Source of the DNA: a candidate division CSSED10-310 bacterium | Lineage (GTDB): Bacteria; CSSED10-310; JAFGDC01 | DNA length: 14,397 nt | Assembly: GCA_016932295.1 (NCBI GenBank) | Contig: JAFGDC010000544.1 | Span: 1-14,397, forward strand | Reading direction: 5' to 3' | Shown: positions 1 through 9,180 of the stretch, piece by piece | How the letters are laid out: each line of letters starts with the position of its first letter | Position numbering within the stretch: the stretch's first letter is position 1 | Position numbers and translations under genes: made by a program | The notes under the pieces: model-generated | Database searches by the model: none | What the model saw: only the letters and a program-made list of their open reading frames with translations | Told to the model about the DNA's origin: nothing

Positions 1-60
1 CACACGAAGGCGCTTTTCGTCAGACAACCGCTCCTCTTTACTGATCCACTTCAGGCTCAT
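1..60 (-). CDS. Possible 5' end of a leftward gene, cut by the window edge
   Basis: Read on the minus strand, an ATG at 60-58 opens a frame with no stop to the window edge. The 20 visible residues start MSLKWISKEERLSDEKRL and are rich in Lys, Glu and Arg, as expected of a soluble protein N-terminus. A weak Shine-Dalgarno-like AGG lies about 7 nt upstream. The gene would be divergent from the methyltransferase at 173. A competing explanation is the C-terminal end of a rightward gene: the plus-strand frame from base 1 is open to a TGA at 70-72. Twenty codons are too few to identify a family, so no function is proposed. Confidence 0.33.
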   Translation of the reverse strand, partial: MSLKWISKEERLSDEKRLRV

Positions 61-92
61 ATCGAAACCTGATGGGTTTCTTACCAAGTGGC

Positions 93-121
93 TGGATAAG
101 TCCTTCCAATCCGGGTACACT
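93..121 (+). promoter_or_regulatory. Weak sigma-70-like promoter upstream of the methyltransferase
   Basis: TGGATA (93-98) and TACACT (116-121) are separated by 17 nt, and each matches four of six consensus bases. It would give a leader of about 45 nt before the GTG at 173. This part of the window is AT-richer than the rest (a T-run at 121-127 and an A-run at 144-148), which fits an intergenic promoter region, but the match is weak. Confidence 0.2.
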
Positions 122-172
122 TTTTTTCACTATGTAACGTAACAAAAACAGCCTACGGCTGGTTGGGGTGCG

Positions 173-922
173 GTGGTGAATTGCATAGGGGGGTGGTCAG
201 TGCTGAATATACTGGGGAAAAGAAGAAAAGAGAGAAGATTGAAGTATCTTGCCTCGTCCTTCAGGCAACTCGGTCCCTGGGTGACGAACTTCGTCATCGA
301 TGGCGTCGCCAGCGGCGGTGTCTATGACCCCTGCAACGATCCGCGCATGCCCTGGTTCTTCGAAGATTTTCCGAATGTAAAGACGATTCTCGACCTGGGA
401 TGTCTCGAAGGGGCGCAGAGCTTTTCGCTTGCAGAACGGCCGTCCGTCGTGCGGGTCCTGGGATTGGATGCCCGGCCGGCCAATATCGAACGTGCCAACT
501 TCATCAAGACGGCATGCGGCATCAAAAACGTGCGGTTCGCTCGGGCTGATCTGGAGACGGTCTCTCTGATGGAATACGGCCGCTTCGATGCCGTGTTCTG
601 CTGCGGTGTGCTGTACCACCTGCCAGAGCCATGGCGGCTGATCGAACAGATCGCCGCGGTGACGGACCGATTGTTCGTCTGGACGCATTACGCCGCCGCC
701 GACGCGGCCATTGAAGAGCGCGCGGGATACCGGGGCGCCGTGTACCGGGAATTCGGCTGGGATGACGCACAGAGCGGGGTTTCACCGGAGTCATTCTGGC
801 TGGTCTTCGATGATCTCATGAAAATCATCGATGAAAATGGTTTCGAAATCATCCGCATCATCGAAAAAAGCCCCCACGTCCAGCCAGGTCCGATAACGAC
901 ATTCTCTTCGATCAGATTGTAG
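173..922 (+). CDS. Class I SAM-dependent methyltransferase, substrate unknown
   Basis: The product has 249 residues and is probably a soluble SAM-dependent methyltransferase with a Rossmann-like fold. The glycine-rich motif I is DLGCLEG at residues 74-80. An acidic residue ending strand 2 (D99, in LGLDARP) would bind the SAM ribose, and ADL around D126 resembles the adenine-binding motif. GVLYHLPEP (145-153) is the post-motif seen in Methyltransf_11/23- and CmoB-like proteins. No substrate domain is recognisable; small-molecule, sugar, lipid or tRNA targets are all possible. The start is uncertain. The GTG at 173 gives the longest frame, but the GTG at 200 follows an AGGGGGG tract (187-193) at 6-nt spacing and looks better served by a ribosome site. 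The N-terminal KRRKERRLK stretch uses several AGA codons, unlike the GC-rich codon use of the downstream genes, which may indicate transfer. It stands alone, 325 nt before gatC. Confidence 0.85.
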   Translation: MVNCIGGWSVLNILGKRRKERRLKYLASSFRQLGPWVTNFVIDGVASGGVYDPCNDPRMPWFFEDFPNVKTILDLGCLEGAQSFSLAERPSVVRVLGLDARPANIERANFIKTACGIKNVRFARADLETVSLMEYGRFDAVFCCGVLYHLPEPWRLIEQIAAVTDRLFVWTHYAAADAAIEERAGYRGAVYREFGWDDAQSGVSPESFWLVFDDLMKIIDENGFEIIRIIEKSPHVQPGPITTFSSIRL

Positions 923-1247
923 GTTCGATCCGGAGCGGGATGATTGTGGTCATTCTCCCCGGGATGTTCCGATTCAAAACCGCGGTCCTGATGCATTACA
1001 TGAGCATGGGATCTGGATATGCAGATCCGCGCGGGTACGAGTTCGACATCACTCCAGAGTATCGCACGCCATATCTCATGGCCGGCCGCATGACGCGCTG
1101 CTCATGTGAGGCGCGCCGTGATTCCGTCATTCGGAGAAAGGGCGGCCATGCTCCAGGTGGGGTTGCTTGAATCACTGATACGATACGGTTATGCTCTACC
1201 CTCACCCGAGAATCACCGCGGTGGCGCGGAGCGAACGAGGAGCGACC
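923..1247. other. Intergenic stretch between methyltransferase and gatC
   Basis: No convincing gene lies in these 325 bases. A 76-codon frame (940-1170, ATG start, GGAG just upstream) has mixed third-position bases and an unstructured, Met/Arg/Cys-rich translation with no recognisable motif. I treat it as probably non-coding, though a small protein cannot be excluded. No hairpin followed by a T-run marks the end of the methyltransferase transcript. The only supported element is the promoter-like pair at 1167-1195. Confidence 0.5.
1167..1195 (+). promoter_or_regulatory. Candidate sigma-70 promoter for gatCAB
   Basis: TTGAAT (1167-1172) and TATGCT (1190-1195) are separated by exactly 17 nt, each with four of six consensus bases, including TTGA and TAT...T. 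Transcription would start near 1202, leaving a leader of about 46 nt before the gatC ATG. Position directly ahead of the operon supports it; the sequence match alone is modest. Confidence 0.4.
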
Positions 1248-1550
1248 ATGAGCATTGACAGGAAGGATGTGGAGCATATCGCGGCGCTGGCCAGGCTGGA
1301 TCTGACCGAGGCGGAGGCGGCGGCGTTCGCTGTCCAGTTGGCTGATATTCTGCGTTATATGGAAACGTTGAATGAGCTGGATACGAGCGGTGTCCAACCC
1401 ACGTCACATGCCATCCACTTGACCAACAGGTTTCGCGAGGACGAGGTGCGGCCGTCGCTGCCGGTCGATGACGTGCTGGCTCTGGCGCCCGCCGTGGAGG
1501 ACGGCCAGGTCTTGGTGCCCAAGGTGTTGGGTGGGGAGGAATCGTTGTGA
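1248..1550 (+). CDS. gatC: Asp-tRNA(Asn)/Glu-tRNA(Gln) amidotransferase subunit C (GatC)
   Basis: GatC is the small subunit that wraps around and stabilises the GatA-GatB pair in the cytoplasmic amidotransferase. The 100-residue product has the family pattern: an N-terminal helix [19 protein letters not shown], a middle segment [22 protein letters not shown], then [14 protein letters not shown], and a C-terminal VPKVLG. Family members are usually about 95-100 residues. I chose the ATG at 1248 because it begins the conserved [12 protein letters not shown] region and is preceded by a strong GAGGAG ribosome site. The longer in-frame ATG at 1191 would add 19 residues unlike the family and would lie inside the proposed promoter. 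The stop overlaps the gatA start by one base, so it is the first gene of a translationally coupled operon. Confidence 0.96.
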   Translation: MSIDRKDVEHIAALARLDLTEAEAAAFAVQLADILRYMETLNELDTSGVQPTSHAIHLTNRFREDEVRPSLPVDDVLALAPAVEDGQVLVPKVLGGEESL

Positions 1551-2968
1551 TGGATCTGACCGTCAGCCGGCTGAGAGATGCGTACCGCACTGGTGAGATG
1601 ACACCTGAACACGTGCTGAACCAGGTATCGGACCGGCTTGCTGAAGCAGGTGAAATCAATGCCTTCATAAGCGATTGCAGGGAGCTGGCCGCGGCATGCG
1701 CCGCCCGTGCGACCGAGGCGTATGCCCGGGGCGATGATCCCGGCCCTCTCGGCGGCATCCCAATCGCTGTCAAGGACAACATCAACGTGGCCGGTTTCGC
1801 CACGACCTGTGGTTCGCGTATTCTCACCGGCTACCGTTCTCCCTACCATGCCACCGTGGTGGAACGTCTCCTGGCCGCCGGCGCGGTGCCGGTTGGCAAG
1901 ACCAACTGTGACGAGTTTGCCATGGGTTCCTCCAATGAAACCTCGGCGTATGGCGTGGTGCGCAACCCCCATGACCGGACCCGCGTCCCCGGGGGATCCA
2001 GCGGTGGTTCCGCGGCGGCGGTGGCGGCTGGGCTCTGCAGCATGGCGCTTGGTTCCGATACCGGCGGCTCCATCCGGCAGCCTGCTGCTTTCTGCGGCGT
2101 GGTGGGCTTGAAACCCACCTATGGGCGGGTGTCTCGTTACGGACTGGTGGCGTTCGCATCGTCACTGGATCAGATCGGTCCCATGACCGTTACCGTCGAG
2201 GACGCGGCGCGATCGCTGGCGGTCATCGCCGGTGTCGATCCTCGGGATTCCACCTCGGTTCCGGTACCGGCCTCCGACTACCTGGCAGGCCTTCAGCGGG
2301 ATATCCGCGGCCTCACTGTCGGGTTGCCGCGGGAGTACTTTACCAACGGGATGGAAGACGAAGTGCGCCAAGCGGTCATGGCGACGGCGGACGAACTGCG
2401 CCGGCTCGGCTGCGTGCTTGAGGAGGTTTCCCTGCCTCATACCGAGTATGGCCTGGCGGCGTACTATATCATCGCCACCGCCGAAGCCAGCGCCAACCTG
2501 GCGCGCTATGACGGAGTGCGCTACGGATTGCGGGCCCGGGCGGAGAACCTCAAGGGACTGTATGAACGAACCAGGGCCGAAGGCTTCGGCGCCGAGGTGA
2601 AGCGGCGTATCATGCTGGGTACCTATGTACTGAGTTCAGGGTACTACGATGCCTATTACCGTAAGGCGCAGCAAATAAGGACGCTGATCGACGAGGATTT
2701 TTCGGCGGCGTTCGCGAAGGTGGATTGCCTGCTCACTCCCACCACACCTACGCGACCGTTCAAGCTCGGTGAAAAAGTAGACGATCCGCTCCAGATGTAC
2801 CTGTCGGATCTTTACACCATTCCGGTGAATCTCGCCGGATTGCCCGCCCTGGCGGTGCCTGTGGCCCGTGTGGACAACCTTCCGGTGGGTGTGCAGCTCA
2901 TCGGCCGGCACTTCGAAGAGGATCTCCTTCTACGGGTAGGCGCACACCTGGAGCGGAGGGCATCATGA
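1550..2968 (+). CDS. gatA: Asp-tRNA(Asn)/Glu-tRNA(Gln) amidotransferase subunit A (GatA)
   Basis: GatA is the glutaminase subunit. It hydrolyses glutamine and passes ammonia to GatB for amidation of mischarged Glu-tRNA(Gln) or Asp-tRNA(Asn). The 472-residue product is an amidase-signature enzyme with a complete Ser-cisSer-Lys triad: K75 in [11 protein letters not shown]150 in PGGSSGGS and S174 in [11 protein letters not shown]. The 24-residue gap between the two serines is that of the family. The region after the triad, [29 protein letters not shown], is also typical. The ATG at 1550 overlaps the gatC TGA (TGATG); a GTG at 1547 would add one residue. GGAGG at 1535-1539 serves either start. 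The 3' end overlaps gatB by four bases (ATGA). Length and motifs indicate an intact enzyme, not a stand-alone amidase. Confidence 0.97.
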   Translation: MDLTVSRLRDAYRTGEMTPEHVLNQVSDRLAEAGEINAFISDCRELAAACAARATEAYARGDDPGPLGGIPIAVKDNINVAGFATTCGSRILTGYRSPYHATVVERLLAAGAVPVGKTNCDEFAMGSSNETSAYGVVRNPHDRTRVPGGSSGGSAAAVAAGLCSMALGSDTGGSIRQPAAFCGVVGLKPTYGRVSRYGLVAFASSLDQIGPMTVTVEDAARSLAVIAGVDPRDSTSVPVPASDYLAGLQRDIRGLTVGLPREYFTNGMEDEVRQAVMATADELRRLGCVLEEVSLPHTEYGLAAYYIIATAEASANLARYDGVRYGLRARAENLKGLYERTRAEGFGAEVKRRIMLGTYVLSSGYYDAYYRKAQQIRTLIDEDFSAAFAKVDCLLTPTTPTRPFKLGEKVDDPLQMYLSDLYTIPVNLAGLPALAVPVARVDNLPVGVQLIGRHFEEDLLLRVGAHLERRAS

Positions 2969-4413
2969 ATACGGCCTACGAAGCGGTCATCGGACTTGAA
3001 TTCCATGTGCAACTGATCACCGCCACCAAGATTTTTTGTTCCTGCGCCGTCACTTTCGGTGATCCGCCCAATACCAACACGTGTCCGGTGTGTCTCGGTC
3101 TGCCTGGATGCCTGCCGGTGCTCAACCGCCGGGTGGTGGAGCAGGCCCTCAGGATCGGCCTGGTCCTCAATTGCGATATTCAACCCTGGTCGGCCTTCGC
3201 CAGGAAGAATTACTTCTATCCCGATCTTCCCAAGGGTTACCAGATCTCACAGTTCGAGCATCCATTCGGCCTTGGAGGATTTCTGGATTTCGAATTGGAG
3301 GGTGAGACCCGGAGGGTTCAGTTGACCCGTATTCACCTGGAGGAGGATGCGGGCAAACTGATCCATCCTGACACTCCATGGGCAAAGGGCACTTACGTGG
3401 ACTTCAACCGCTGCGGCGCGCCACTCATGGAAATAGTCACCGAGCCTGACCTGCGCAGCCCCGCGGCTGCCAGGGCATTCATGCATACCCTGCGAGACTT
3501 GCTGCGGCACATAGGAGTGTGCGAGGGCAACCTGGAAGAGGGCAACATGCGTTGTGATGCCAACCTGTCGGTGCGCCCGCAGGGGTCGGATGCACTGCGG
3601 CCGGCTTCCGAACTCAAGAACCTCAACTCGTTCCGCTTCCTCCAGCAAGCCCTGGAGTACGAGTTCAAGCGCCAGGTGGAGATCTACCAGGCGGGCGGCC
3701 ATGTGGTTCGTGAAACAAGGCAGTTCGATCCCGCCACCGGTGTTACCATAGGCATGCGCAGCAAGGAAGCGGCCCATGATTACCGGTATTTCCCCGAACC
3801 GGACCTGGTGCCGCTGGTGATCGATGACTCATGGACGGAGATGGTCCGGGACAGTCTGCCGGAACTGCCGGCGCGAATGAAACAACGGTTTGCCGCCCAG
3901 TATGGAATCTCTGAATACGATGCGGCGGTGCTGACCTCTTCCCTCGATCTGGCGGCTTTTTTTGAAACCGCGGCGGCCTTGGCTGCCCCCAAGCAGGTTG
4001 CGAATTGGTTGATGGGTGATGTGACCAGGCTGTTGAAACAAGAGAGCATCGACATCGAGGCGTCGCGCCTTGCGCCTGAGCATCTGGCACAGTTGGTACG
4101 GCTCATCGACGAAGGCGTTATCAGCGGCAGCATGGCCAAGGACATCCTGGAGGAGAGCTTCTCCACCGGGACGGCGCCTGGCGAGGTGGTGGAGCGCCGG
4201 GGATTATCACAGATCTCCGATGATACGGTGCTTGAAGAGATGGTAAAGAATGTCCTGGCGGCGCATCCGGACAAGGTGTCCGCATATCGAAGCGGCCGCG
4301 TTGGTCTATATGGATTTTTCATGGGCCAGGTAATGAAACAGACGAAGGGTAAAGCCAATCCGCAGCTTCTCGACAGGATCATGAGGGCGCATCTGGGAAC
4401 CCCGGCGGTCTGA
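2965..4413 (+). CDS. gatB: Asp-tRNA(Asn)/Glu-tRNA(Gln) amidotransferase subunit B (GatB)
   Basis: GatB binds the mischarged tRNA, activates the Glu/Asp side chain with ATP and transfers ammonia from GatA. The 482-residue product opens with [12 protein letters not shown] (GLEIHVQL is common) and has the four zinc-binding cysteines C25, C27, C40 and C43 (FCSC...CPVC). The kinase/transferase cradle motifs [41 protein letters not shown] and the [11 protein letters not shown] segment are present. The C-terminal part from about residue 330 is the helical YqeY/tail domain for tRNA binding, ending [20 protein letters not shown]. It starts in the ATGA shared with the gatA stop. No T-run terminator follows; the next large frame begins within 60-180 nt, so read-through into the kinase gene is possible. 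Confidence 0.97.
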   Translation: MNTAYEAVIGLEFHVQLITATKIFCSCAVTFGDPPNTNTCPVCLGLPGCLPVLNRRVVEQALRIGLVLNCDIQPWSAFARKNYFYPDLPKGYQISQFEHPFGLGGFLDFELEGETRRVQLTRIHLEEDAGKLIHPDTPWAKGTYVDFNRCGAPLMEIVTEPDLRSPAAARAFMHTLRDLLRHIGVCEGNLEEGNMRCDANLSVRPQGSDALRPASELKNLNSFRFLQQALEYEFKRQVEIYQAGGHVVRETRQFDPATGVTIGMRSKEAAHDYRYFPEPDLVPLVIDDSWTEMVRDSLPELPARMKQRFAAQYGISEYDAAVLTSSLDLAAFFETAAALAAPKQVANWLMGDVTRLLKQESIDIEASRLAPEHLAQLVRLIDEGVISGSMAKDILEESFSTGTAPGEVVERRGLSQISDDTVLEEMVKNVLAAHPDKVSAYRSGRVGLYGFFMGQVMKQTKGKANPQLLDRIMRAHLGTPAV

Positions 4414-4461
4414 TCGCGCCAGGCACTCCGGGAGGCGGCATCGCTTTCCGCGCGAGGGTGC

Positions 4462-4466
4462 GGGAG
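4462..4466 (+). promoter_or_regulatory. Ribosome-site-like GGGAG for an alternative kinase start
   Basis: GGGAG sits 5 nt before an in-frame ATG at 4472, which would lengthen the kinase by 40 residues. It is a better ribosome site than anything before the ATG at 4592. Against it, the added residues (MHYARPRRPRCM...) are Arg/Pro/Cys-rich and do not resemble a membrane-protein N-terminus. Confidence 0.35.
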
Positions 4467-4591
4467 ATGCCATGCACTATGCCCGGCCGCGTCGACCGCG
4501 CTGCATGCAACCGCAAAAATTCTTCGCCATTCCGGGGGCGATTGGGGCCGGAAGTAGTGTAGAGATGCCTCATTTCCGCTACTATGGTGGC

Positions 4592-7500
4592 ATGACGAAC
4601 GATACACGGAATCAACCGGATCGAACCATATCCTTTCCGACTCCCATCGTGAGGTGGGTCGGATTGCCGGCCGCGGCACTCACCGCCTCTGTGATGGTGG
4701 TTACCGAGGTGGTGGGTTGGCAGCTTGCGGTCGCTATTCCCGCGGGGCTGGCCATGCTTCTGATGGCGGTGTGTCAGATGAGGAAGGGCAGGGTGTTCAC
4801 CTGGACGGTCCTGGTCTTCCTGTCCGCTGCCGTCGTGACCGGCGGGCAGGTTTACCGGGGAATGATGACCAGGCGGATCGAAGTGGAATTCATGGCCCGG
4901 GCGGAAAGCACGGTGCTTGCGGCGGTGGACGATGCGCTGGCGCTGCCCGAACGGTTGCCGCTTGCGGTGGCGCCGGTGGCGCAGCGCCTCGCGGATTGCG
5001 TGGCGCGTGACTGGGATGATGGACTGAGCTGCCGGGGACTTGAACACTGCGGGAAGCTGGCGGGGGAGATACGGCTGCCCATTGGGCAAGGTGAGGTGCG
5101 ACTCCCGCCGGCGGCGACTGGTGTGATTGATGCCACCGGCCGTGTTGTCGCCTGGACCGGTGACCTTACCTGGGAGGACGGCGCGGAGGTGATCCCCGGT
5201 GTGGCCTCCGGTGGGGTCTTCGGTGCGATATCCGGTTTCGTCCGGGCAGGACCCGACGACGAATTGGTATACCGCGGCGTGACGGCGGTGGAAGCGGATG
5301 CCGCGCCTTTGTGGGTAGTGGTCGAGATGGTCGTCGGCAGCTTGGAGACGGGCCGGGTGGGGGTGGCGGCGGGAGCCATGGCGAAAGCGCTCGAGTTCTG
5401 GTATCCGGGCATTCATGTGGAAATGCGCACACTGCTGAAGCCTGGCGCTGAAGACCTTCCGGTGGCGGTGGAGGTGCCTGGCATCCCGGCGGAAACCGAG
5501 GCGGTGGTTCCGGTGCTGCCGGGTGTCGCATTCTGGGTGACAAGGGTCAGCGCCCTGCCCCGGGCGGCTTTCGTGGAACGTAATGTGCGCCTTCTCAAGA
5601 TGGTATCCCTGCTCCTTATGCTGGCGATATGGTTGATTATTGCCGGTATGTGGTTCACCGCCCATCTGGTTCGTCATGAATCCACCGATAGGTTACGTCA
5701 CCTTGCTGCCGCGGTGATCATCGTGATCGGTGCCAGGATGGCGATCACTCTCCCATGGTCGCGTCTCACCCGGTTCGAAGTCACGCCGCCGTTTCTGGAT
5801 CCAGCCTTCTTCGGTTCCACCATCCCATTGTTTACCGATGCCCTGGCGTTTTTCATCACCGCGATCCTCGGCTGTATCATTGTGCAGGTGGTGCTCCTCG
5901 CCGGCCGTCGTGGTTCTCGCGCAACGCACCGGTGGCACTGGTATCACCTCTTTCTGTTCATTCTCTGGCAACCTGTTTTCCAATATTGTCTGGGCTTCCT
6001 GGTACACAATTCCTCAGCTTCCTGGTGGTGGCCTCACCTGGAGCGGCTCGACAGTGCCCCGATCTGCATGCAGCTCGGGTGCCTGGTCCTTGGCCTGGTT
6101 CCGGTGCTGATCCTGTGGCGGTTGGGAGAGTCCATGCGCCGGCGGGGAATCGGTTGGATCAGTCCGGCGCTGGGGCTGTTTCTGGTCACCCTGTCGCCGC
6201 CGGCCGCCCGCTGGCTGGTCAGCGGGGAACCGCCCTGGCGTTTCCCCTGGATATCGCTTTACGAGGGACTGGCGCCGATGCTCGTCTGTCTCGGAGTGGG
6301 ATTGATACCGGCTCATTCGAAGCCCGTCCGTGGACGAATCGCCGCGGTCTTCATCCTGGTGCTGGCGGCGGCTGCCATGGTCTATCCTTCACTTCATCAT
6401 GTCGCCTGGATGAACCGACGGGCCCTCACCGAGGAATTGATACGACAGGCAGCGAATGAACGGGTGTTCGTTGGGGAACTGGCCCTGACGGATGCCCTGG
6501 AAGAGTCTGCCGTAGCTGCCGGGATTGAGGATGGCGAGGTGATTGAGCGGATGGCATCGGAACTTTGGCGGCAGAGCAACCTGGGGGTGCTGGAGCTGCC
6601 GTCGGCGGTGAGCGTCTGGCGGGATGGTGAGCTGCTGAGTCGCTGCTGTTTCGGTCTGCCGGCTCACCTGACTTTGCCCGTGGAACGGCGTCTGCTCATC
6701 GCCGCTGGCGATCTCCAACAGGACGACGTGGTGTATCGCGGCCGCCCTCTCACCGTGGCGGCGGGTCGGCGGTTACTCCCGAACGGCGATCTCCTCACCA
6801 TCGCCGTGCCGTTGTATCCACGATTGCTGATCCACTCTTCGACGTTCACCCCCATGCAGTCGCCCTATGAATCCGCCCAGATGGCCGGTATGGTGCTTAC
6901 GGAATACCGGGAGGACAAGATCCTCAACGCGTATGGCGGTGAACCTGTGCCGTACCTTGGCGGGCATGGGTGGATGACGGTGGATCTGGGCGCCCGGGGT
7001 GAACAGGCGGTGTTCTACACCCCCACGGGCACCGCCGTCCGCGGTGTGGAGGCTCTCTCGGTGGCCTTGCCACGACCGACGATCCTGCAGCATGTCAAGG
7101 GATACGTCGAGTTCCTCCTGCAAGGAATTCCGTTGGTATTCCTCCTTCTCGCCCTGAGTTCCCGCCTGTCGCTGGCCATTCCATCGTTCGAGAAAGGCGT
7201 GATCCCGGCTTCCCATGGCGAATTACCTTTCCGCGTACGATTCATCCTGGCGTTTCTCCTCATCGGGGTGGCGCCGCTGGCGGCGCTCTCCATCTCCTTC
7301 GACGGCATCACCAGGCGCTCCATCGCCGGCGTGTTCGATGCCCAGGCGGGTGAGCTATCCGCCGGGGTACGGAGCTTGGTCCAAGAAACCTCGACACCGA
7401 TCGAACAGGATTGGGGGAGGGAGTTCCAGGGGGATGCCTTCAATGCCGGTCTGGTACCGGTGGACGAGTTGAGGGCATGGACTGGATGCGACGTGCCGGT

Positions 7501-9079
7501 TGCTATTCTGCAAGAGATTCAGAGAGTGTACGGAGGGGAAATCAATGTCTATCTTGATGGCCGGCTGGCCGCCACCACGAGGCCGGATTACTTCGCTTCG
7601 AACCTGATGAAGTACCGCCTGCCGGGGTGGGTCAAGGATCAGCTTATCCAGGGCCGCAGCCAGGTCTGGAACCTTGTGGACCTGGACGGCATCCGTACCA
7701 GGATCGTCTATGTGCCGGTGCGTTGCCCTGATGGACACCTGGCCGCGGTGTTCTCGCTCATGCAGCCGCTGTCCATGGATCCCAGCGGCTTGCCGCTGCC
7801 CGGCAGGGAGGGATTGTTTCTGGTACTCGCGTTCGGCACCATCATCGTCTTGGTGGTGCTGAGCTACTGGTTTTCCGGGATGATTTCACGCCCCATCGAA
7901 ATGCTGGTGGATGGAACCAGGCATGTCATGGAGCCTGGTGATCGAACGCCGGTGGATGGCGACCTGCCCGGAGAGTTCCGGTACCTTGCCCGTGCTTTCA
8001 ATCTCATGGCTGCCGACATCAGGCGGCAGCAGCTCAGCCTGGAGAAACGGCGCGAGTTTATCGAGACCCTTATCGGCGGACTCTCTTCGGGGGTGATCGC
8101 GTGGAACCAGACCGGCGTGATCACGTTCATCAACAAGGCGGCCCAGGGGATCCTGGGCATCAGGATGGTATCCGGAAGTCGGACATCTCTCCGTACCCTG
8201 CTGGCGGACGTGGGACGTGGTTCCCTGCTGGAATTGATGGACGAGGTACAGGTGGGTGCGACGGATGAGCGGGAGGAACAGTTAGGACTGGTGCTGGATG
8301 ATCGCGTGGTGACGGTCCGGGTGTTGTTCACCAGGTTGCGTGATCAGGAGGCGCGGCCTGAGGGTGGGTTGATGGTGTTCGAGGACCTGTCGGAACTGAT
8401 CCGTTCCAGTAAGCTTGATGCCTGGACCGACATGGCGCGTCGGGTGGCTCATGAAATCAAGAATCCCCTGACGCCCATTCAACTTGCGATAGAACACCTG
8501 CGGCAACTGTACAACGAGGGATCGGCGCAGTTCGATGACCATTTTCCGCGGCTGACGGAACTGATCCTGGAGCAGGTGGAGGGTTTACGCACCATCGCAT
8601 CTGAGTTTTCCAGGTATGCCAAGCTGCCGGTTCCGAAACCGGCTCCCGTGGAGATCCCAGCGATGATCGAGGAAACCCTCGAACTGCTGCGCCCATCGCT
8701 GCCCGGGAAAGTGAACGTGCGGTTCGAACACGACGAGACAATCGGCGAAGCGCAATTGGATCGCGATTTGATCCAAAGAGCGCTGTTGAACATCATGCAG
8801 AACGCGGTGGAAGCAATGCCGGGCGGCGGTGAACTGACGGTCACCGCCGGTATGGCGGCCGGCGGCCGGCGGTTTTACATCAGTGTGACGGATACAGGAG
8901 TGGGTATACCCGAATCTCAGATGGTACGGTTGTTCGAGCCGTATTTCTCGACGCGCAAGGAGGGCAGCGGCCTGGGTTTGGCCATCGCCAAAAAAACGGT
9001 GACCGACCATGGCGGTGAAATCACCGTGCGCAGTGAACCGGGACGGGGCAGCACCTTCAGCATCTTCCTGCCGTTCTGA
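4592..9079 (+). CDS. Oversized NtrY-like membrane sensor histidine kinase
   Basis: The product has about 1495 residues. Approximate domains: membrane helices 19-38, 42-61 and 71-88; an extracytoplasmic section 90-337; eight more helices between 338 and 600; a second external section 605-836; helices near 838-858 and 880-900; a third external section 905-1072 containing YGGEINVYLDGRLAATTRP; a last helix 1073-1093; HAMP 1094-1145; PAS about 1150-1265; HisKA with phospho-acceptor H1287 in RRVAHEIKNPLTPIQL; and HATPase_c with N1404, the G1 box DTGVGIP (D1434), FEPYFSTR and GSGLGLAI (from 1458). The H-box is of NtrY type, but NtrY proteins are usually about 700-770 residues, so roughly 830 N-terminal residues are extra. 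Fourteen helices put all three large loops outside and the catalytic core inside, which is consistent. The signal sensed is unknown. The probable partner is the response regulator at 9937. The start is uncertain: 4472, with a better ribosome site, adds 40 residues. Confidence 0.9.
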   Translation: MTNDTRNQPDRTISFPTPIVRWVGLPAAALTASVMVVTEVVGWQLAVAIPAGLAMLLMAVCQMRKGRVFTWTVLVFLSAAVVTGGQVYRGMMTRRIEVEFMARAESTVLAAVDDALALPERLPLAVAPVAQRLADCVARDWDDGLSCRGLEHCGKLAGEIRLPIGQGEVRLPPAATGVIDATGRVVAWTGDLTWEDGAEVIPGVASGGVFGAISGFVRAGPDDELVYRGVTAVEADAAPLWVVVEMVVGSLETGRVGVAAGAMAKALEFWYPGIHVEMRTLLKPGAEDLPVAVEVPGIPAETEAVVPVLPGVAFWVTRVSALPRAAFVERNVRLLKMVSLLLMLAIWLIIAGMWFTAHLVRHESTDRLRHLAAAVIIVIGARMAITLPWSRLTRFEVTPPFLDPAFFGSTIPLFTDALAFFITAILGCIIVQVVLLAGRRGSRATHRWHWYHLFLFILWQPVFQYCLGFLVHNSSASWWWPHLERLDSAPICMQLGCLVLGLVPVLILWRLGESMRRRGIGWISPALGLFLVTLSPPAARWLVSGEPPWRFPWISLYEGLAPMLVCLGVGLIPAHSKPVRGRIAAVFILVLAAAAMVYPSLHHVAWMNRRALTEELIRQAANERVFVGELALTDALEESAVAAGIEDGEVIERMASELWRQSNLGVLELPSAVSVWRDGELLSRCCFGLPAHLTLPVERRLLIAAGDLQQDDVVYRGRPLTVAAGRRLLPNGDLLTIAVPLYPRLLIHSSTFTPMQSPYESAQMAGMVLTEYREDKILNAYGGEPVPYLGGHGWMTVDLGARGEQAVFYTPTGTAVRGVEALSVALPRPTILQHVKGYVEFLLQGIPLVFLLLALSSRLSLAIPSFEKGVIPASHGELPFRVRFILAFLLIGVAPLAALSISFDGITRRSIAGVFDAQAGELSAGVRSLVQETSTPIEQDWGREFQGDAFNAGLVPVDELRAWTGCDVPVAILQEIQRVYGGEINVYLDGRLAATTRPDYFASNLMKYRLPGWVKDQLIQGRSQVWNLVDLDGIRTRIVYVPVRCPDGHLAAVFSLMQPLSMDPSGLPLPGREGLFLVLAFGTIIVLVVLSYWFSGMISRPIEMLVDGTRHVMEPGDRTPVDGDLPGEFRYLARAFNLMAADIRRQQLSLEKRREFIETLIGGLSSGVIAWNQTGVITFINKAAQGILGIRMVSGSRTSLRTLLADVGRGSLLELMDEVQVGATDEREEQLGLVLDDRVVTVRVLFTRLRDQEARPEGGLMVFEDLSELIRSSKLDAWTDMARRVAHEIKNPLTPIQLAIEHLRQLYNEGSAQFDDHFPRLTELILEQVEGLRTIASEFSRYAKLPVPKPAPVEIPAMIEETLELLRPSLPGKVNVRFEHDETIGEAQLDRDLIQRALLNIMQNAVEAMPGGGELTVTAGMAAGGRRFYISVTDTGVGIPESQMVRLFEPYFSTRKEGSGLGLAIAKKTVTDHGGEITVRSEPGRGSTFSIFLPF

Positions 9080-9091
9080 GGGGACCGGGAT

Positions 9092-9113
9092 GCGGACCTT
9101 CCGCGCTTTTTTT
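9092..9113 (+). terminator. Rho-independent terminator-like hairpin after the kinase gene
   Basis: GCGGA (9092-9096) pairs with TCCGC (9100-9104) across a 3-nt loop, followed after GC by seven Ts (9107-9113). It starts 13 nt past the kinase stop. The stem is short (5 bp, GC-rich), but stem, small loop and T-run are in the right order. It suggests that kinase transcripts end here and that the regulator is transcribed separately. Confidence 0.6.
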
Positions 9114-9180
9114 CGCAGAATCAGATCCGCAAGTTGAAGCGAAAAGTAATGGCGATGGATGCCGATGGGGTGGTGCAACT

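Noticed and set aside
64..80. Inverted repeat GAAACC / GGTTTC
   Set aside because: A 6-bp stem with a 5-nt loop and no T-run; too weak to call a terminator or operator.
149..161. Hairpin CAGCC-TAC-GGCTG with adjacent A-run
   Set aside because: On the minus strand it looks like a terminator (hairpin then Ts), but no minus-strand gene lies upstream of it; on the plus strand it has no T-run. Probably chance or a minor leader structure.
940..1170. 76-codon frame between the methyltransferase and gatC
   Set aside because: GGAG precedes the ATG, but third-position composition is mixed and the translation shows no domain-like pattern. Kept only as a note in the intergenic entry.
1550..2968. GatA as a stand-alone amidase
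   Set aside because: The overlaps with gatC and gatB and the GatA-specific residues around the triad identify it as the amidotransferase subunit.
4379..5677. 432-codon minus-strand frame under gatB end and kinase start
   Set aside because: The translation is His/Arg/Pro-rich with no motif, spans two well-supported plus-strand genes, and arises from high GC.
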